Shown here piece after piece: positions 7,986 through 15,625 of a stretch of 37,673 nucleotides of DNA. The notes under the pieces were generated by a model, which worked only from the letters and a program-made list of their open reading frames with translations, searched no databases and was not told the origin of the DNA. Location: positions 1-37,673 of the forward strand of contig JBFMCF010000063.1 of assembly GCA_040754625.1 (NCBI GenBank), given 5' to 3'. The stretch's first letter is position 1; each line of letters opens with the position of its first letter. The stretch is from a bacterium. Lineage in GTDB: Bacteria > JACRDZ01 > JAQUKH01. The translations under genes and the position numbers were made by a program.

Positions 7986-9248
7986 TTAATGCACTGAACA
8001 CGATATACACGGGTCATACGACCGCACAAGCATCTGGCACAACAATTCAATCTCCTTATCCGGATAACCCTTCTTTGAGTAATCTTTGACCAGTTTATTT
8101 AAATCTTCCCGTATATTCGCGTGATTCTGCCCGGTAGGAATTATAAAATCGCTATGGACAATCCTCCCTTTCTCGTTATATTCGTTGCAATGATACAAAA
8201 TCCCGCGAGGAGCTTCAACAGCGCCAACCCCTTTCCCTTTTTTGGGTTTTACTTCGACTTTTTCAGGACTTAAATCAAAATCCAGCGCTTTATCAAGAAG
8301 TTCGATTGTTTCATAAACAACATGAAAGCATTCCGCTAATTGCGCGATATTGTTCATAAAAGGATTATAGCAAACCGGCCTGAGTTTAAAATTATCACAA
8401 ATTTTCCTGGCCTTCGGGTGTAGCAGATTGAAATTATTATTAATCCTCGCAAGCGCCCCTACGGCAAAAGAACCGCGGCTTAATTTTGCAAGCTTGGAAG
8501 TTGACCAATCGGCCATGAACTCATTTGTCATACTTTTATAATCATTCTCATTTTTTAAGACGCCGTCTGAAGACACTAATTCCCCGCCAATCCAAGGGTA
8601 ATTTTTTATGCCTTTTAAAGAGACAAATTCCGTTTCTCTTTCAAAAACAGGTATTTTAAAACTCATAAATATTTTTGATGTCTCAATCAAGTCGGATACA
8701 GAATTGTCCAGACTTTTTCTTAGAATCAGAATGTTTTCTTTTGAAGGAAACCTGGTAAATCCGCCGACAATCATAGTCATTGGATGAGTATTCCGCCCGC
8801 CGACAACATCACACATGTCATTAGCCAGTTTTTTTAACCTTAAAGCTATTTCTGCCGCATTTCTGTTTTTTGCGATTATTGGGAATATACTGCCTGCTTT
8901 TAAAAAATCAGGCAGGGCCAGGAAATAAAGATGAAGTATATGGCTTTGAATTGTTTCTGCGTTCATTAGAATGCGTCTGAATATTTCGGTTTTTTCGCTC
9001 ACGGCAACACCAAACGCGCGTTCGGTAGCCCGGATACTCGTGGTAACATGGGCAATCGAGCAAATACCGCAGATCCGCGAAACAATAAGCGAAACCTCAT
9101 CAAAATGTTTATCAACCATCATCGCCTCAAAAAACCTGGGTGTTTCCACAACCTGCCATTCAGCCTTTTCAATCCTGCCGTTTTTTACTTTTATGTCAAT
9201 GGTGCCATGCCCTTCAACCCTGGTAAGATAGTCTTTTTCACTGTGCAT
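7986..9248 (-). CDS. hydA: [NiFe]-hydrogenase large (alpha) subunit, group 3 bifunctional type
   Basis: The catalytic subunit of a cytoplasmic NAD(P)-linked hydrogenase/sulfhydrogenase, 420 residues. Ni-Fe ligands are C60 and C63 in SRICGICSIAHV, and C414 and C417 in DPCISCSVH. The protein ends with that His (H420) followed directly by TAA. The short C-terminal peptide that a maturation protease normally removes after Ni insertion is therefore absent. The start ATG follows the hydD TAA with no gap and uses GGGAG upstream, giving coupled translation. It is the last gene of hydB-hydG-hydD-hydA. No hydrogenase maturation gene is present in the window. Confidence 0.93.
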   Translation of the reverse strand: MHSEKDYLTRVEGHGTIDIKVKNGRIEKAEWQVVETPRFFEAMMVDKHFDEVSLIVSRICGICSIAHVTTSIRATERAFGVAVSEKTEIFRRILMNAETIQSHILHLYFLALPDFLKAGSIFPIIAKNRNAAEIALRLKKLANDMCDVVGGRNTHPMTMIVGGFTRFPSKENILILRKSLDNSVSDLIETSKIFMSFKIPVFERETEFVSLKGIKNYPWIGGELVSSDGVLKNENDYKSMTNEFMADWSTSKLAKLSRGSFAVGALARINNNFNLLHPKARKICDNFKLRPVCYNPFMNNIAQLAECFHVVYETIELLDKALDFDLSPEKVEVKPKKGKGVGAVEAPRGILYHCNEYNEKGRIVHSDFIIPTGQNHANIREDLNKLVKDYSKKGYPDKEIELLCQMLVRSYDPCISCSVH

Positions 9249-10016
9249 TTATTTCTCCCATTTAAAAGCGCTGAAAAGCTCAAATTTGTCCCTGATTTGC
9301 CTTTCAGTAAATCCATTTTTCTTCATTATTTTTTTCATAAATTCTATATTCGGCTCGGCCGCCGGGCCCCGGCATCCTATACAACTATTGCCGTTTGACG
9401 GGCACCTCGCCCCGCATCCCGCCCTAGTAAGAGGCCCCATGCAGATTTTTCCAAGTTCATAAAGACAAATATTCTGTTTTTCTTTGCATCTGAAACAAAC
9501 GGGGTGTTTTAAATATCTAAACTCCCTGCCAAGCGCGATGCTTTGGACTATTGCTTCTACTTCCGGTTTATTAACAGGACATCCATAAATATAAAAATCA
9601 ACTTTTACAACCTCATCAATTGCCAAAACCTTATCATTAGTTTCTACAGGATAGTTGCCATAAACCTCTTTTTTTACCCATTCAATATCATTAAATTTAT
9701 TTTTTAATTTATTTATGCCGCCAAAACACGCGCAGGTGCCAAATGCGACAAGAATTTTCGTTTTTTCCCTTATATTCTTTACCCTGTTTATTTCATCATC
9801 ACGGGTAATGCTTCCTTCAATGAATGCTATTTCATAATCATCTTTACCCCCCGTCAATATTTCACGGAAATTAATTACCTCCATTAAAGATATAAAATCC
9901 AAAAGATTGCTCTCGTTATTGGCAATTTGAAGCTGGCATCCTTCACAACTGGAAAAATCAAAAAATGCCGCTTTTGGTTTAACTAAATCGACGCCTAAAT
10001 ATTGCATATTTTTCAC
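9249..10016 (-). CDS. hydD: [NiFe]-hydrogenase small (delta) subunit
   Basis: The electron-relay small subunit of the group 3 hydrogenase, 255 residues. Iron-sulfur ligands include SSCEGCQLQ (C24, C27), AFGTCACFGG, the GCPVNKPEVE motif, and the Cys-rich C-terminal part with CFRCKEKQNIC, GCGARCPSNGNSCIGC. These fit three [4Fe-4S] clusters. Two starts are possible: GTG at 10016, or ATG three codons later at 10007. The latter has GGTGA five bases upstream and may be the true one. A 27-bp palindrome lies immediately upstream, over the expected ribosome-loading region. Confidence 0.92.
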   Translation of the reverse strand: MKNMQYLGVDLVKPKAAFFDFSSCEGCQLQIANNESNLLDFISLMEVINFREILTGGKDDYEIAFIEGSITRDDEINRVKNIREKTKILVAFGTCACFGGINKLKNKFNDIEWVKKEVYGNYPVETNDKVLAIDEVVKVDFYIYGCPVNKPEVEAIVQSIALGREFRYLKHPVCFRCKEKQNICLYELGKICMGPLTRAGCGARCPSNGNSCIGCRGPAAEPNIEFMKKIMKKNGFTERQIRDKFELFSAFKWEK

Positions 10017-10021
10017 CGTTT

Positions 10022-10048
10022 AAACGGTTCAAACCGTTTGAACCGTTT
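10022..10048. promoter_or_regulatory. 27-bp near-perfect palindrome between hydG and hydD
   Basis: AAACGGTTCAAAC is followed by one base and then its exact reverse complement GTTTGAACCGTTT, centred on 10035. The flanking ACCGTTTAAACGG adds a further overlapping palindrome on the hydD side. It fills the whole gap between the hydG stop and the hydD start region. In RNA it would be a 13-bp stem next to the hydD start; in DNA it could be an operator. There is no U-run, so it is not a normal terminator. Confidence 0.65.
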
Positions 10049-10959
10049 TATATCGCCTCTTTCAAATTCATGACTGTCCAATAATCAAAAACAGGTCCGG
10101 ACAAACAGGTATACGTCGAGCCTACATTACAGCGGCAGCATTTTCCCATTCCGCAATGCATTCTCCTTTCCAGTGAAACAAACATCTTTTCCATAGGTAT
10201 GCCAATATCATTAAGTTTATTACAAACAAATTTAAACATTACCGGAGGGCCGCAGACAATGGCATGAGTATTGGACGCATCAATTGTTATTTCCTCAAAC
10301 AGGTCGGTAATAAGCCCAACCTTTCCTTCCCACTTTTTATCGGGATTCTGCACAATTGTAAAAAGTTTTATGCCGTCAATCTTTTTCCATGTCTCATATT
10401 GATATGTAAAAAGCATCTGGCCGGGAACATTTGTTCCATACATGATAGAAATATCTTTAAACATGTTGCGGTTTTCTTCAACATAGTAAATCGCTGACCG
10501 CAAGGGAGCAAGCCCCAGACCGCCGGCAATAAGAAGCACATTTTCGTTTACAAACTTTTCCATGGGGAAACACGTCCCGAAAGGGCCTTTAATGCCGACA
10601 TGCGAACCTCTCTGCATTTTGTGCAGGAAATTGGTAACACGCCCGCTTTTGCGTATACAAAGCTCAACCACACCGCGGCGTGAGGGAGATGAGGATATTG
10701 AAATGGGAATTTCCCCGAAGCCGGGGACCTCGAGCATCAGAAACTGCCCGGGTTTAAAAGAAAACCGTTCCCTTTCATCATGGTTGATAATTTGGACCTG
10801 AAATAGCTTCTCCAATGGTGTAAGCTCAATCACGCCGGTTATTTCGGATTTGAAAGTTTTCTCAAAATTTCCAAGATCTGTTTTACGGTTCAGCCGCCCC
10901 CCGGGCTTTATTTTTTTACTCTCGCTTAATACATCCTGGTACTTCAATGAATATTCCAC
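10048..10959 (-). CDS. hydG: Hydrogenase gamma subunit, FAD/NAD(P)-binding with [2Fe-2S]
   Basis: The diaphorase subunit, which passes electrons between the iron-sulfur chain and NAD(P). It has 303 residues and belongs to the ferredoxin-NADP reductase fold. The N-terminal FAD barrel contains KPGQFLMLEVPGFGEIPISIS, and the nucleotide-binding half contains LIAGGLGLAPLRSA and VCGPPVMFKFV. The C-terminal [2Fe-2S] ligands are C269, C274, C277 and C285 (CX4CX2CX7C). The start is GTG with a strong AGGGGGG upstream. This is the sulfhydrogenase gamma subunit and should not be confused with the [FeFe] maturase that shares the symbol. It is second in the operon. Confidence 0.9.
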   Translation of the reverse strand: MEYSLKYQDVLSESKKIKPGGRLNRKTDLGNFEKTFKSEITGVIELTPLEKLFQVQIINHDERERFSFKPGQFLMLEVPGFGEIPISISSSPSRRGVVELCIRKSGRVTNFLHKMQRGSHVGIKGPFGTCFPMEKFVNENVLLIAGGLGLAPLRSAIYYVEENRNMFKDISIMYGTNVPGQMLFTYQYETWKKIDGIKLFTIVQNPDKKWEGKVGLITDLFEEITIDASNTHAIVCGPPVMFKFVCNKLNDIGIPMEKMFVSLERRMHCGMGKCCRCNVGSTYTCLSGPVFDYWTVMNLKEAI

Positions 10960-10986
10960 AATCCCCCCTTACAACTTAAAATTATT

Positions 10987-12021
10987 TCATTCTCTAATCG
11001 ACGATATGACCTCCGGCACTGTTATCCCCGCAAGACATGCCTGGCCGCACCTGCCGCATCCGACACATAATGATTCTTCATAAGCTTCAACAAATCCGCG
11101 GTGTTTATGGTAATACCTGTATTTCAGACGTATATGCTTTTCAGGCCTGAAATTAAAGCCTCCTGCAACCTCGGCAAAATCAACCAGGGTACAGGCATGC
11201 AAAATTTTCAGCTTCCCGGCGTTCTGGAATTTTAAGTCGATTTTCTCCTCGATTCCATAACAATAACAGGTCGGACAAACCCTTGCGCAGCTTCCACAGC
11301 CAAGACATCTATCACCCCACTCTTTCCAGACATCTGATTGAAACTCCATATCAAGGATTTTAGTTAAATCAGTTACATCCACTTTTGCGGAAAATTTTTC
11401 TGTTTTTAATTTTCTTATTCTTTTATATTCATCATCATCCGCTTTAGTAGTGTCTTTTGTTTTAACTTTTTTTAAAAAATCGAAAGCTATATTGCTGAAT
11501 ATTTCCATAAAGTAGCTGTCCCCGATTTCTATCAGGAACAAATCGCAGCCGTGCTGGACCGTATGGGTCCCAACCGAACGGCAAAAACAAAAAGGTTTCG
11601 GTTCACAATCCATGCCGATAATAAAAGTATTTTTTCTCCTGATGGCATAATAAGGCGAAGGGTAATCTCCGAGCAATAAAACCTTATCCAGCTTATTTAA
11701 AGAATTAATATCGCAGGGATGCAGACCCAGGAGGACACGCGGGACTTTAGTTTCATAACCAATATTTTGCTCCCAGGTATTATTCTCTATTTTAAAACTC
11801 GAAATCACTTCGCGGTAGGGAAGAAAAAAACGCCTTGGGGGATATTTTATAATATCATAGTTGAAGTCAATATCGCCGATATTTTTAATTTCCCTGAGGT
11901 CATAGATAGGCTTCTTATTCTTGTCCTTTGCTATTTTTTGAGGGGCAAAAAAATTATTATTTTCAATAAGAATTTCCAGAAATTTATTAAAATCTTTTTT
12001 GCTTATTGTTTTAAAAATCAC
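10987..12021 (-). CDS. hydB: Hydrogenase beta subunit, two [4Fe-4S] clusters
   Basis: The first gene of the operon, 344 residues. It belongs to the sulfhydrogenase beta family (also anaerobic sulfite reductase A-like). Two ferredoxin motifs are seen: C239, C242, C245 and C249 (CLGCGSCARVCP), and C319, C322, C325 and C329 (CVGCGRCGQAC). A middle Cys group (GMDCEPKPFCFC) may be structural. It links the small subunit to the flavin subunit. The apparent start is GTG with only a weak ribosome site. A possible promoter lies just upstream (TTGATT, 17 bases, TTAATA, minus strand). HydG follows after a 27-base gap. Confidence 0.9.
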   Translation of the reverse strand: MIFKTISKKDFNKFLEILIENNNFFAPQKIAKDKNKKPIYDLREIKNIGDIDFNYDIIKYPPRRFFLPYREVISSFKIENNTWEQNIGYETKVPRVLLGLHPCDINSLNKLDKVLLLGDYPSPYYAIRRKNTFIIGMDCEPKPFCFCRSVGTHTVQHGCDLFLIEIGDSYFMEIFSNIAFDFLKKVKTKDTTKADDDEYKRIRKLKTEKFSAKVDVTDLTKILDMEFQSDVWKEWGDRCLGCGSCARVCPTCYCYGIEEKIDLKFQNAGKLKILHACTLVDFAEVAGGFNFRPEKHIRLKYRYYHKHRGFVEAYEESLCVGCGRCGQACLAGITVPEVISSIRE

Positions 12022-12066
12022 TGGTATTTTATCGGTCTTTATTAAACATTCTTTAGATTATTAATC

Positions 12067-12086
12067 AAATTCAATGAATTGAATTT
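12067..12086. repeat. AT-rich inverted repeat upstream of the hydrogenase operon
   Basis: AAATTCAA (12067-12074) is separated by TGAA from TTGAATTT (12079-12086). It overlaps the stop codon of the preceding gene and lies about 45 bp upstream of the hydB start, next to the possible hydB promoter. It could be an operator or a weak stop signal. There is no clear U-run. Confidence 0.35.
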
Positions 12087-13366
12087 AAAACCGGTTTTTC
12101 CAACCCGAATTTTAATATTTTATTGTTCAAAGGGTCCGAAACATATATATTCATTTTGCTGTCCACTGCAAGCCAGCTCACAGCCTTAATTCCTCCCTTA
12201 TAATCTCCGGGATTTCCAAAACTCGCCAATAAATTACCTTCCCAGTCATAAATATACACATTTTTCCCGTCAGAGCCGTAAAAATTGCCCTTCCGGTCAG
12301 AAACTATTAAGTGGCACGAAAAAAGCGGAATTCCCTCCTGCGGTAATGGTATGGGATAATTATTAATTAAATATTTATCAGAGGTATAAACCCTGATTTC
12401 GTATTTCATTTTAAAATCTTCTTCAATCGACTTTTTAATTCTTTGTTTTTCATCATTTAAACGGGCATACTCTTCCCTATCCTCTGTCTCTTTTGATTTA
12501 AGTTCTCTTTCTCGATTTAATAAAAGCAATCTTTTCCTGTAATTTAAATCATCAATGTCTTTTGCGATGAATGCCAATCTATCCTGGACCCTGAGCATCC
12601 GGTTTAAGGTATCATCCGCTTTTTGCCTTATATTTACCCTTGTGGCGGCGGATGTCTCAAATTCAAGCGCCTTCCATAAATTAGAGTTTTCAATTCTAAG
12701 GCTCTCAAGCGCATATGTCGAATCCCTTGCCTCAAGTTTGTAATCATACAATCTTCTGTCAATGGCGTCAACATCTCCCATATCTGTGATTTCTCCGGGA
12801 ACAACAACATAGTTATATCTTTGACTGACTTTTCTTAATTCATCGGCCACCCCTGCCGGATATGTCAGTTCTCTCTGTTTTTCTTCGATTTTTCTTAATT
12901 CTTCATTATATTCGTCGGTCTTAAATTCTTTTCTAAGCGAAATAAAATAATAATTGCTTTTATCATCTATATGGACCAGACGCGAATCCTCATCTATCGG
13001 GAAACTTGATAATAATTCTTTTTGTGGAGACATTTTTTTTATTTTATTTTCCTGCAAAATGTAAATATTGCCAAAACTGTCCGCCTTTAGCGGGATCTGA
13101 ATACGCTCAGCCATTTTATTGACCAATTCAGCTTTACTGTTATAGAGGAAAGTCCCTTCGGAATCCACGATGTACAAATTATCTTCCCAATCGATAAAAA
13201 TCTCCCCTTTTTTATTTTCGACATTTGTAAGAAAATGATAAATGGGCGCATTGCTTGCATAAAATCTATAACCTATGTTTTCCTGAAGTTCTTCACGGCC
13301 TTGCCCTGAAACAACTCTGGTTACGCAAAATGCAATTAAAATTAAGATAAAAATATTTCTATTCAT
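12071..13366 (-). CDS. Exported NHL-like beta-propeller protein with central coiled coil
   Basis: A 431-residue protein of unknown role. Residues 1-20 form a signal peptide ending near VVSGQ. Propeller-like repeats flank the middle: FIDWEDNLYIVDSEGTFLYN, KADSFGNIYILQENKI and HIDDKSNYYFISL on one side, and SDRKGNFYGSDGKNVYIYDWEGN and AVDSKMNIYVSDPLNNKILKF on the other. The centre (about 150-320) is charged and heptad-like (RKIEEKQRELTY, NYRKRLLLLNRERELKSKE), suggesting coiled coil. The start is well set by AGGAGG upstream. It stands alone between the hyd operon and the divergent bioF-like gene. Function is not assigned. Confidence 0.75.
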   Translation of the reverse strand: MNRNIFILILIAFCVTRVVSGQGREELQENIGYRFYASNAPIYHFLTNVENKKGEIFIDWEDNLYIVDSEGTFLYNSKAELVNKMAERIQIPLKADSFGNIYILQENKIKKMSPQKELLSSFPIDEDSRLVHIDDKSNYYFISLRKEFKTDEYNEELRKIEEKQRELTYPAGVADELRKVSQRYNYVVVPGEITDMGDVDAIDRRLYDYKLEARDSTYALESLRIENSNLWKALEFETSAATRVNIRQKADDTLNRMLRVQDRLAFIAKDIDDLNYRKRLLLLNRERELKSKETEDREEYARLNDEKQRIKKSIEEDFKMKYEIRVYTSDKYLINNYPIPLPQEGIPLFSCHLIVSDRKGNFYGSDGKNVYIYDWEGNLLASFGNPGDYKGGIKAVSWLAVDSKMNIYVSDPLNNKILKFGLEKPVLNSIH

Positions 13367-13501
13367 TTTTATTCCTCCTTAAAACCTTCTTTTAATAATA
13401 TAGCTTTATCAAAAATTTTGCAACAATTAAATTTTTTCCCAAAAATTTACTTTTCCTATTTATATTTACCGGTTTTTGTATAAAATAGATTCCTCTTGTG
13501 A

Positions 13502-13507
13502 TATAAT
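13502..13507 (+). promoter_or_regulatory. Consensus -10 box placed for a leaderless bioF-like transcript
   Basis: TATAAT ends seven bases before the ATG at 13515, so transcription would start at or next to the start codon. The -35 side is weak (TTGTAT about 20 bases upstream). No Shine-Dalgarno sequence precedes the ATG. Confidence 0.5.
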
Positions 13508-13514
13508 TTGTCTT

Positions 13515-14714
13515 ATGCCTGCTTCCCCTTTATACAGTTTTATCGAAAATTCTATCAAAAATATCGATGTAGATAACCTCAGAATACTCCGGAAAATCAA
13601 CTCGGCACAGGAAAAATATTTATTAATCAATGGCCGAAGGATGCTTAATTTGTCCTCGAACAATTATCTCGGATTGGCCAATGACAAGAGGATTATAAAA
13701 GCGGCCGTTGAAGCATTGCAAAAATACGGAACGAGTTCCTCAGCCTCAAGACTGATCTCAGGGAACATAAAAATACACGAGGATCTCGAAAACGCCCTTG
13801 CGGAATATTTCCAATCTGAAACATGTCTTTTATACGCAAGCGGTTACCAGGCAAATCTTGGTGTAATCCCTTCATTAATGGACAAAAATGATGAAATTAT
13901 CTGCGACCGGCTGTGTCATGCGAGTATTATTGACGGGGTCTTGCTTTCCGGGGCAAGATTCAGGCGTTTTCCGCATCTTGATTATAACATATTAGAAAAT
14001 ACATTAAAAAATACCGCGCGCAGGTCAAAAAAATTAATTATTACTGAAAGCATATTCAGCATGAATGGCGATATTGCCGATATTCCGTTGTTATTAAATC
14101 TCGCCGACAGGTACGGATGTCTGCTGTATATTGATGAAGCTCACAGCCTTGGGATACTTGGAAAAAAGGGGAAAGGTGTTTTAGAATATTTTAATATTAA
14201 TCCCGATAATAAATATATAATCAGGTTAGGCACGCTTGGCAAAGCGTTTGCAAGTTTCGGCGCCTTTTTACTTGGAAACAAAAACCTGCGTGAATTTTTA
14301 ATAAATAAATCCCGCAGTTTCATTTATTCTACGGCCCTGCCCCCCGCGGCATCCGCTGTAAGCCTTGCTTCATTAAAAATAATTGATTCTGAACCCGAAA
14401 GAAGAAAAAAACTTTGGGATTCGTCTTCCTATTTTATTAAAAATTTAAAAAAATCGTTATTCGACACGCTGCGGACCCAAAGCCCGATAATACCTGTTCT
14501 CTTAAGAGACAACAAATTAACTATGGAATTCAGCCAACGCCTCATGGAGGAAAGTATATTTATCCCGGGAATAAGGCCGCCTACTGTCCCACAGGGACAA
14601 AGCCGGCTGAGAATTTCATTAACCTCGGATATTTCAAAAAAGGATATAGATTTTGTTATCGGCAAATTAAATTTTTTAAAAAAGAATTTAAGAGCTTCTG
14701 CCGATAAAAACTGA
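13515..14714 (+). CDS. bioF: 8-amino-7-oxononanoate synthase / alpha-oxoamine synthase (BioF-like)
   Basis: A PLP enzyme of 399 residues that condenses an acyl-CoA with an amino acid: alanine in biotin synthesis, or glycine in the closely related KBL enzymes. Marks are LSSNNYLGLA, GTSSSASRLISGNIKIHEDLE, IDEAHSLGILGKKGKG, and the PLP lysine K243 in GTLGKAFASFGAFL. An open frame extends 13 codons further upstream, but the ATG at 13515 is chosen because family proteins start there and because a TATAAT lies seven bases before it. No biotin partner gene (bioA, bioD, bioB) is near, so bioF against KBL is not settled. A sigma-like gene follows after 15 bases. Confidence 0.82.
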   Translation: MPASPLYSFIENSIKNIDVDNLRILRKINSAQEKYLLINGRRMLNLSSNNYLGLANDKRIIKAAVEALQKYGTSSSASRLISGNIKIHEDLENALAEYFQSETCLLYASGYQANLGVIPSLMDKNDEIICDRLCHASIIDGVLLSGARFRRFPHLDYNILENTLKNTARRSKKLIITESIFSMNGDIADIPLLLNLADRYGCLLYIDEAHSLGILGKKGKGVLEYFNINPDNKYIIRLGTLGKAFASFGAFLLGNKNLREFLINKSRSFIYSTALPPAASAVSLASLKIIDSEPERRKKLWDSSSYFIKNLKKSLFDTLRTQSPIIPVLLRDNKLTMEFSQRLMEESIFIPGIRPPTVPQGQSRLRISLTSDISKKDIDFVIGKLNFLKKNLRASADKN

Positions 14715-14729
14715 TAAAATACTCATAAT

Positions 14730-15446
14730 ATGAAAGAATTATATCACCAGGCAAATCAGGGAAATAAAAAAGCAATTGAAGAAGTCCTGAAGGAAATAGA
14801 GCCGGTACTGAATCAAATAGCCGCGCATTACTTTTCTCCCGGCATGGACAAACAAGACATCAAACAAATACTGCTTACTGGCGCATGGCAGGCCATGATC
14901 AGGTTTAATCCCAAAAAGGTGTCAGATAAAGGCAATGTGGAAAAAATATTCCTCATGTGGACAATTAAACTGGCTGAACAATATCTATGGAGAGATTTTC
15001 GCTCACGCGACCCTGACAGGCGCGGGCATATGGCCACCAAGGAATTATCGGAATGTATTTCCCTGGGTGAAAAAATAGACAGCTCCCGTGACACGTCCAT
15101 GAATATCGACGAAATAATTCCCGACAGCAAGATAAAAATGCCTTTAGATTTAATCTCTGAAAAACAAGAAGCGGAAATCATAAATTCTCTTATTGACCGT
15201 TTAAGCAAAGATGAAAAAATCGTAATTGAACTGCACTATGTCAAAGGATTAAGTTTTTCTCACATTGGCAGGAAACTTTCTAAAAGCAAACAGTGGATTT
15301 TTATTATACATCAAAAGGCAATTAATCATTTAATAAGATGGTGGAATTGGCAGAAAAAGTATAGTTTTAAATTAACCAATGATAATGAATTGCTGTCATC
15401 AAGAAGGAAAGCACTGGAACACCTGCTTAAAAAAGAAGAGCAATAG
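14730..15446 (+). CDS. RNA polymerase sigma-70-family factor (sigma-2/sigma-4 regions)
   Basis: A 238-residue protein. The N-terminal part (YHQANQGNKKAIEEVLKEIEPVLNQIAAHY, then MDKQDIKQI) resembles sigma region 2. Residues about 145-205 (IINSLIDRLSKDEKIVIELHYVKGLSFSHIGRKLSKSKQWIFIIHQKAINHL) are a region-4 helix-turn-helix, with IGRKLSKSKQW as the recognition part. The core-binding part is divergent, so it may be a specialised or non-canonical sigma. No Shine-Dalgarno site is seen before the ATG; a TAAAAT lies nine bases upstream. The stop codon TAG is the first three bases of the inverted-repeat element at 15444. No anti-sigma gene is adjacent. Confidence 0.75.
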   Translation: MKELYHQANQGNKKAIEEVLKEIEPVLNQIAAHYFSPGMDKQDIKQILLTGAWQAMIRFNPKKVSDKGNVEKIFLMWTIKLAEQYLWRDFRSRDPDRRGHMATKELSECISLGEKIDSSRDTSMNIDEIIPDSKIKMPLDLISEKQEAEIINSLIDRLSKDEKIVIELHYVKGLSFSHIGRKLSKSKQWIFIIHQKAINHLIRWWNWQKKYSFKLTNDNELLSSRRKALEHLLKKEEQ

Positions 15447-15625
15447 AAGCGGTTTCATAAGTCCCTTCTATTGCAGTTGGCTGTAGGACTTATGCACTGC
15501 GTTATCGGCACAAAATGTCCTCGATGTCCGCTGCGGCGGACGCCTCCGGGCATTTTGCGCCTGCTGCCTTGTTCATAAGTCCTTCGCTCAACTTCATGAC
15601 GAACCGACTTATGAAACCGCTTCTA
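15444..15625. repeat. 182-bp palindromic element with perfect 20-bp terminal inverted repeats
   Basis: The left end TAGAAGCGGTTTCATAAGTC (15444-15463) is the exact reverse complement of the right end (15606-15625). CATAAGTC/GACTTATG recurs four times in alternating direction: 15456, 15487, 15574 and 15606. The centre is a hairpin: GCACAAAATG pairs with CATTTTGCGC (9 of 10), and GTCCGC pairs with GCGGAC around TGCG. The outer TAG on each side is the stop codon of both convergent genes. It holds no open frame of note. It may be a MITE-like element with TA ends, and probably serves as a two-way transcription stop. Confidence 0.85.

Noticed and set aside
7986-9248. hydA truncated by a frameshift near its end
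   Set aside because: The frame ends exactly after the last ligand motif and its His, and no continuation of the expected tail is found in any frame just downstream.
15444-15625. CRISPR repeat or tRNA-like fold in the palindromic element
   Set aside because: There are no regular spacers, and no tRNA features such as a TTC-containing T-loop or an acceptor end.
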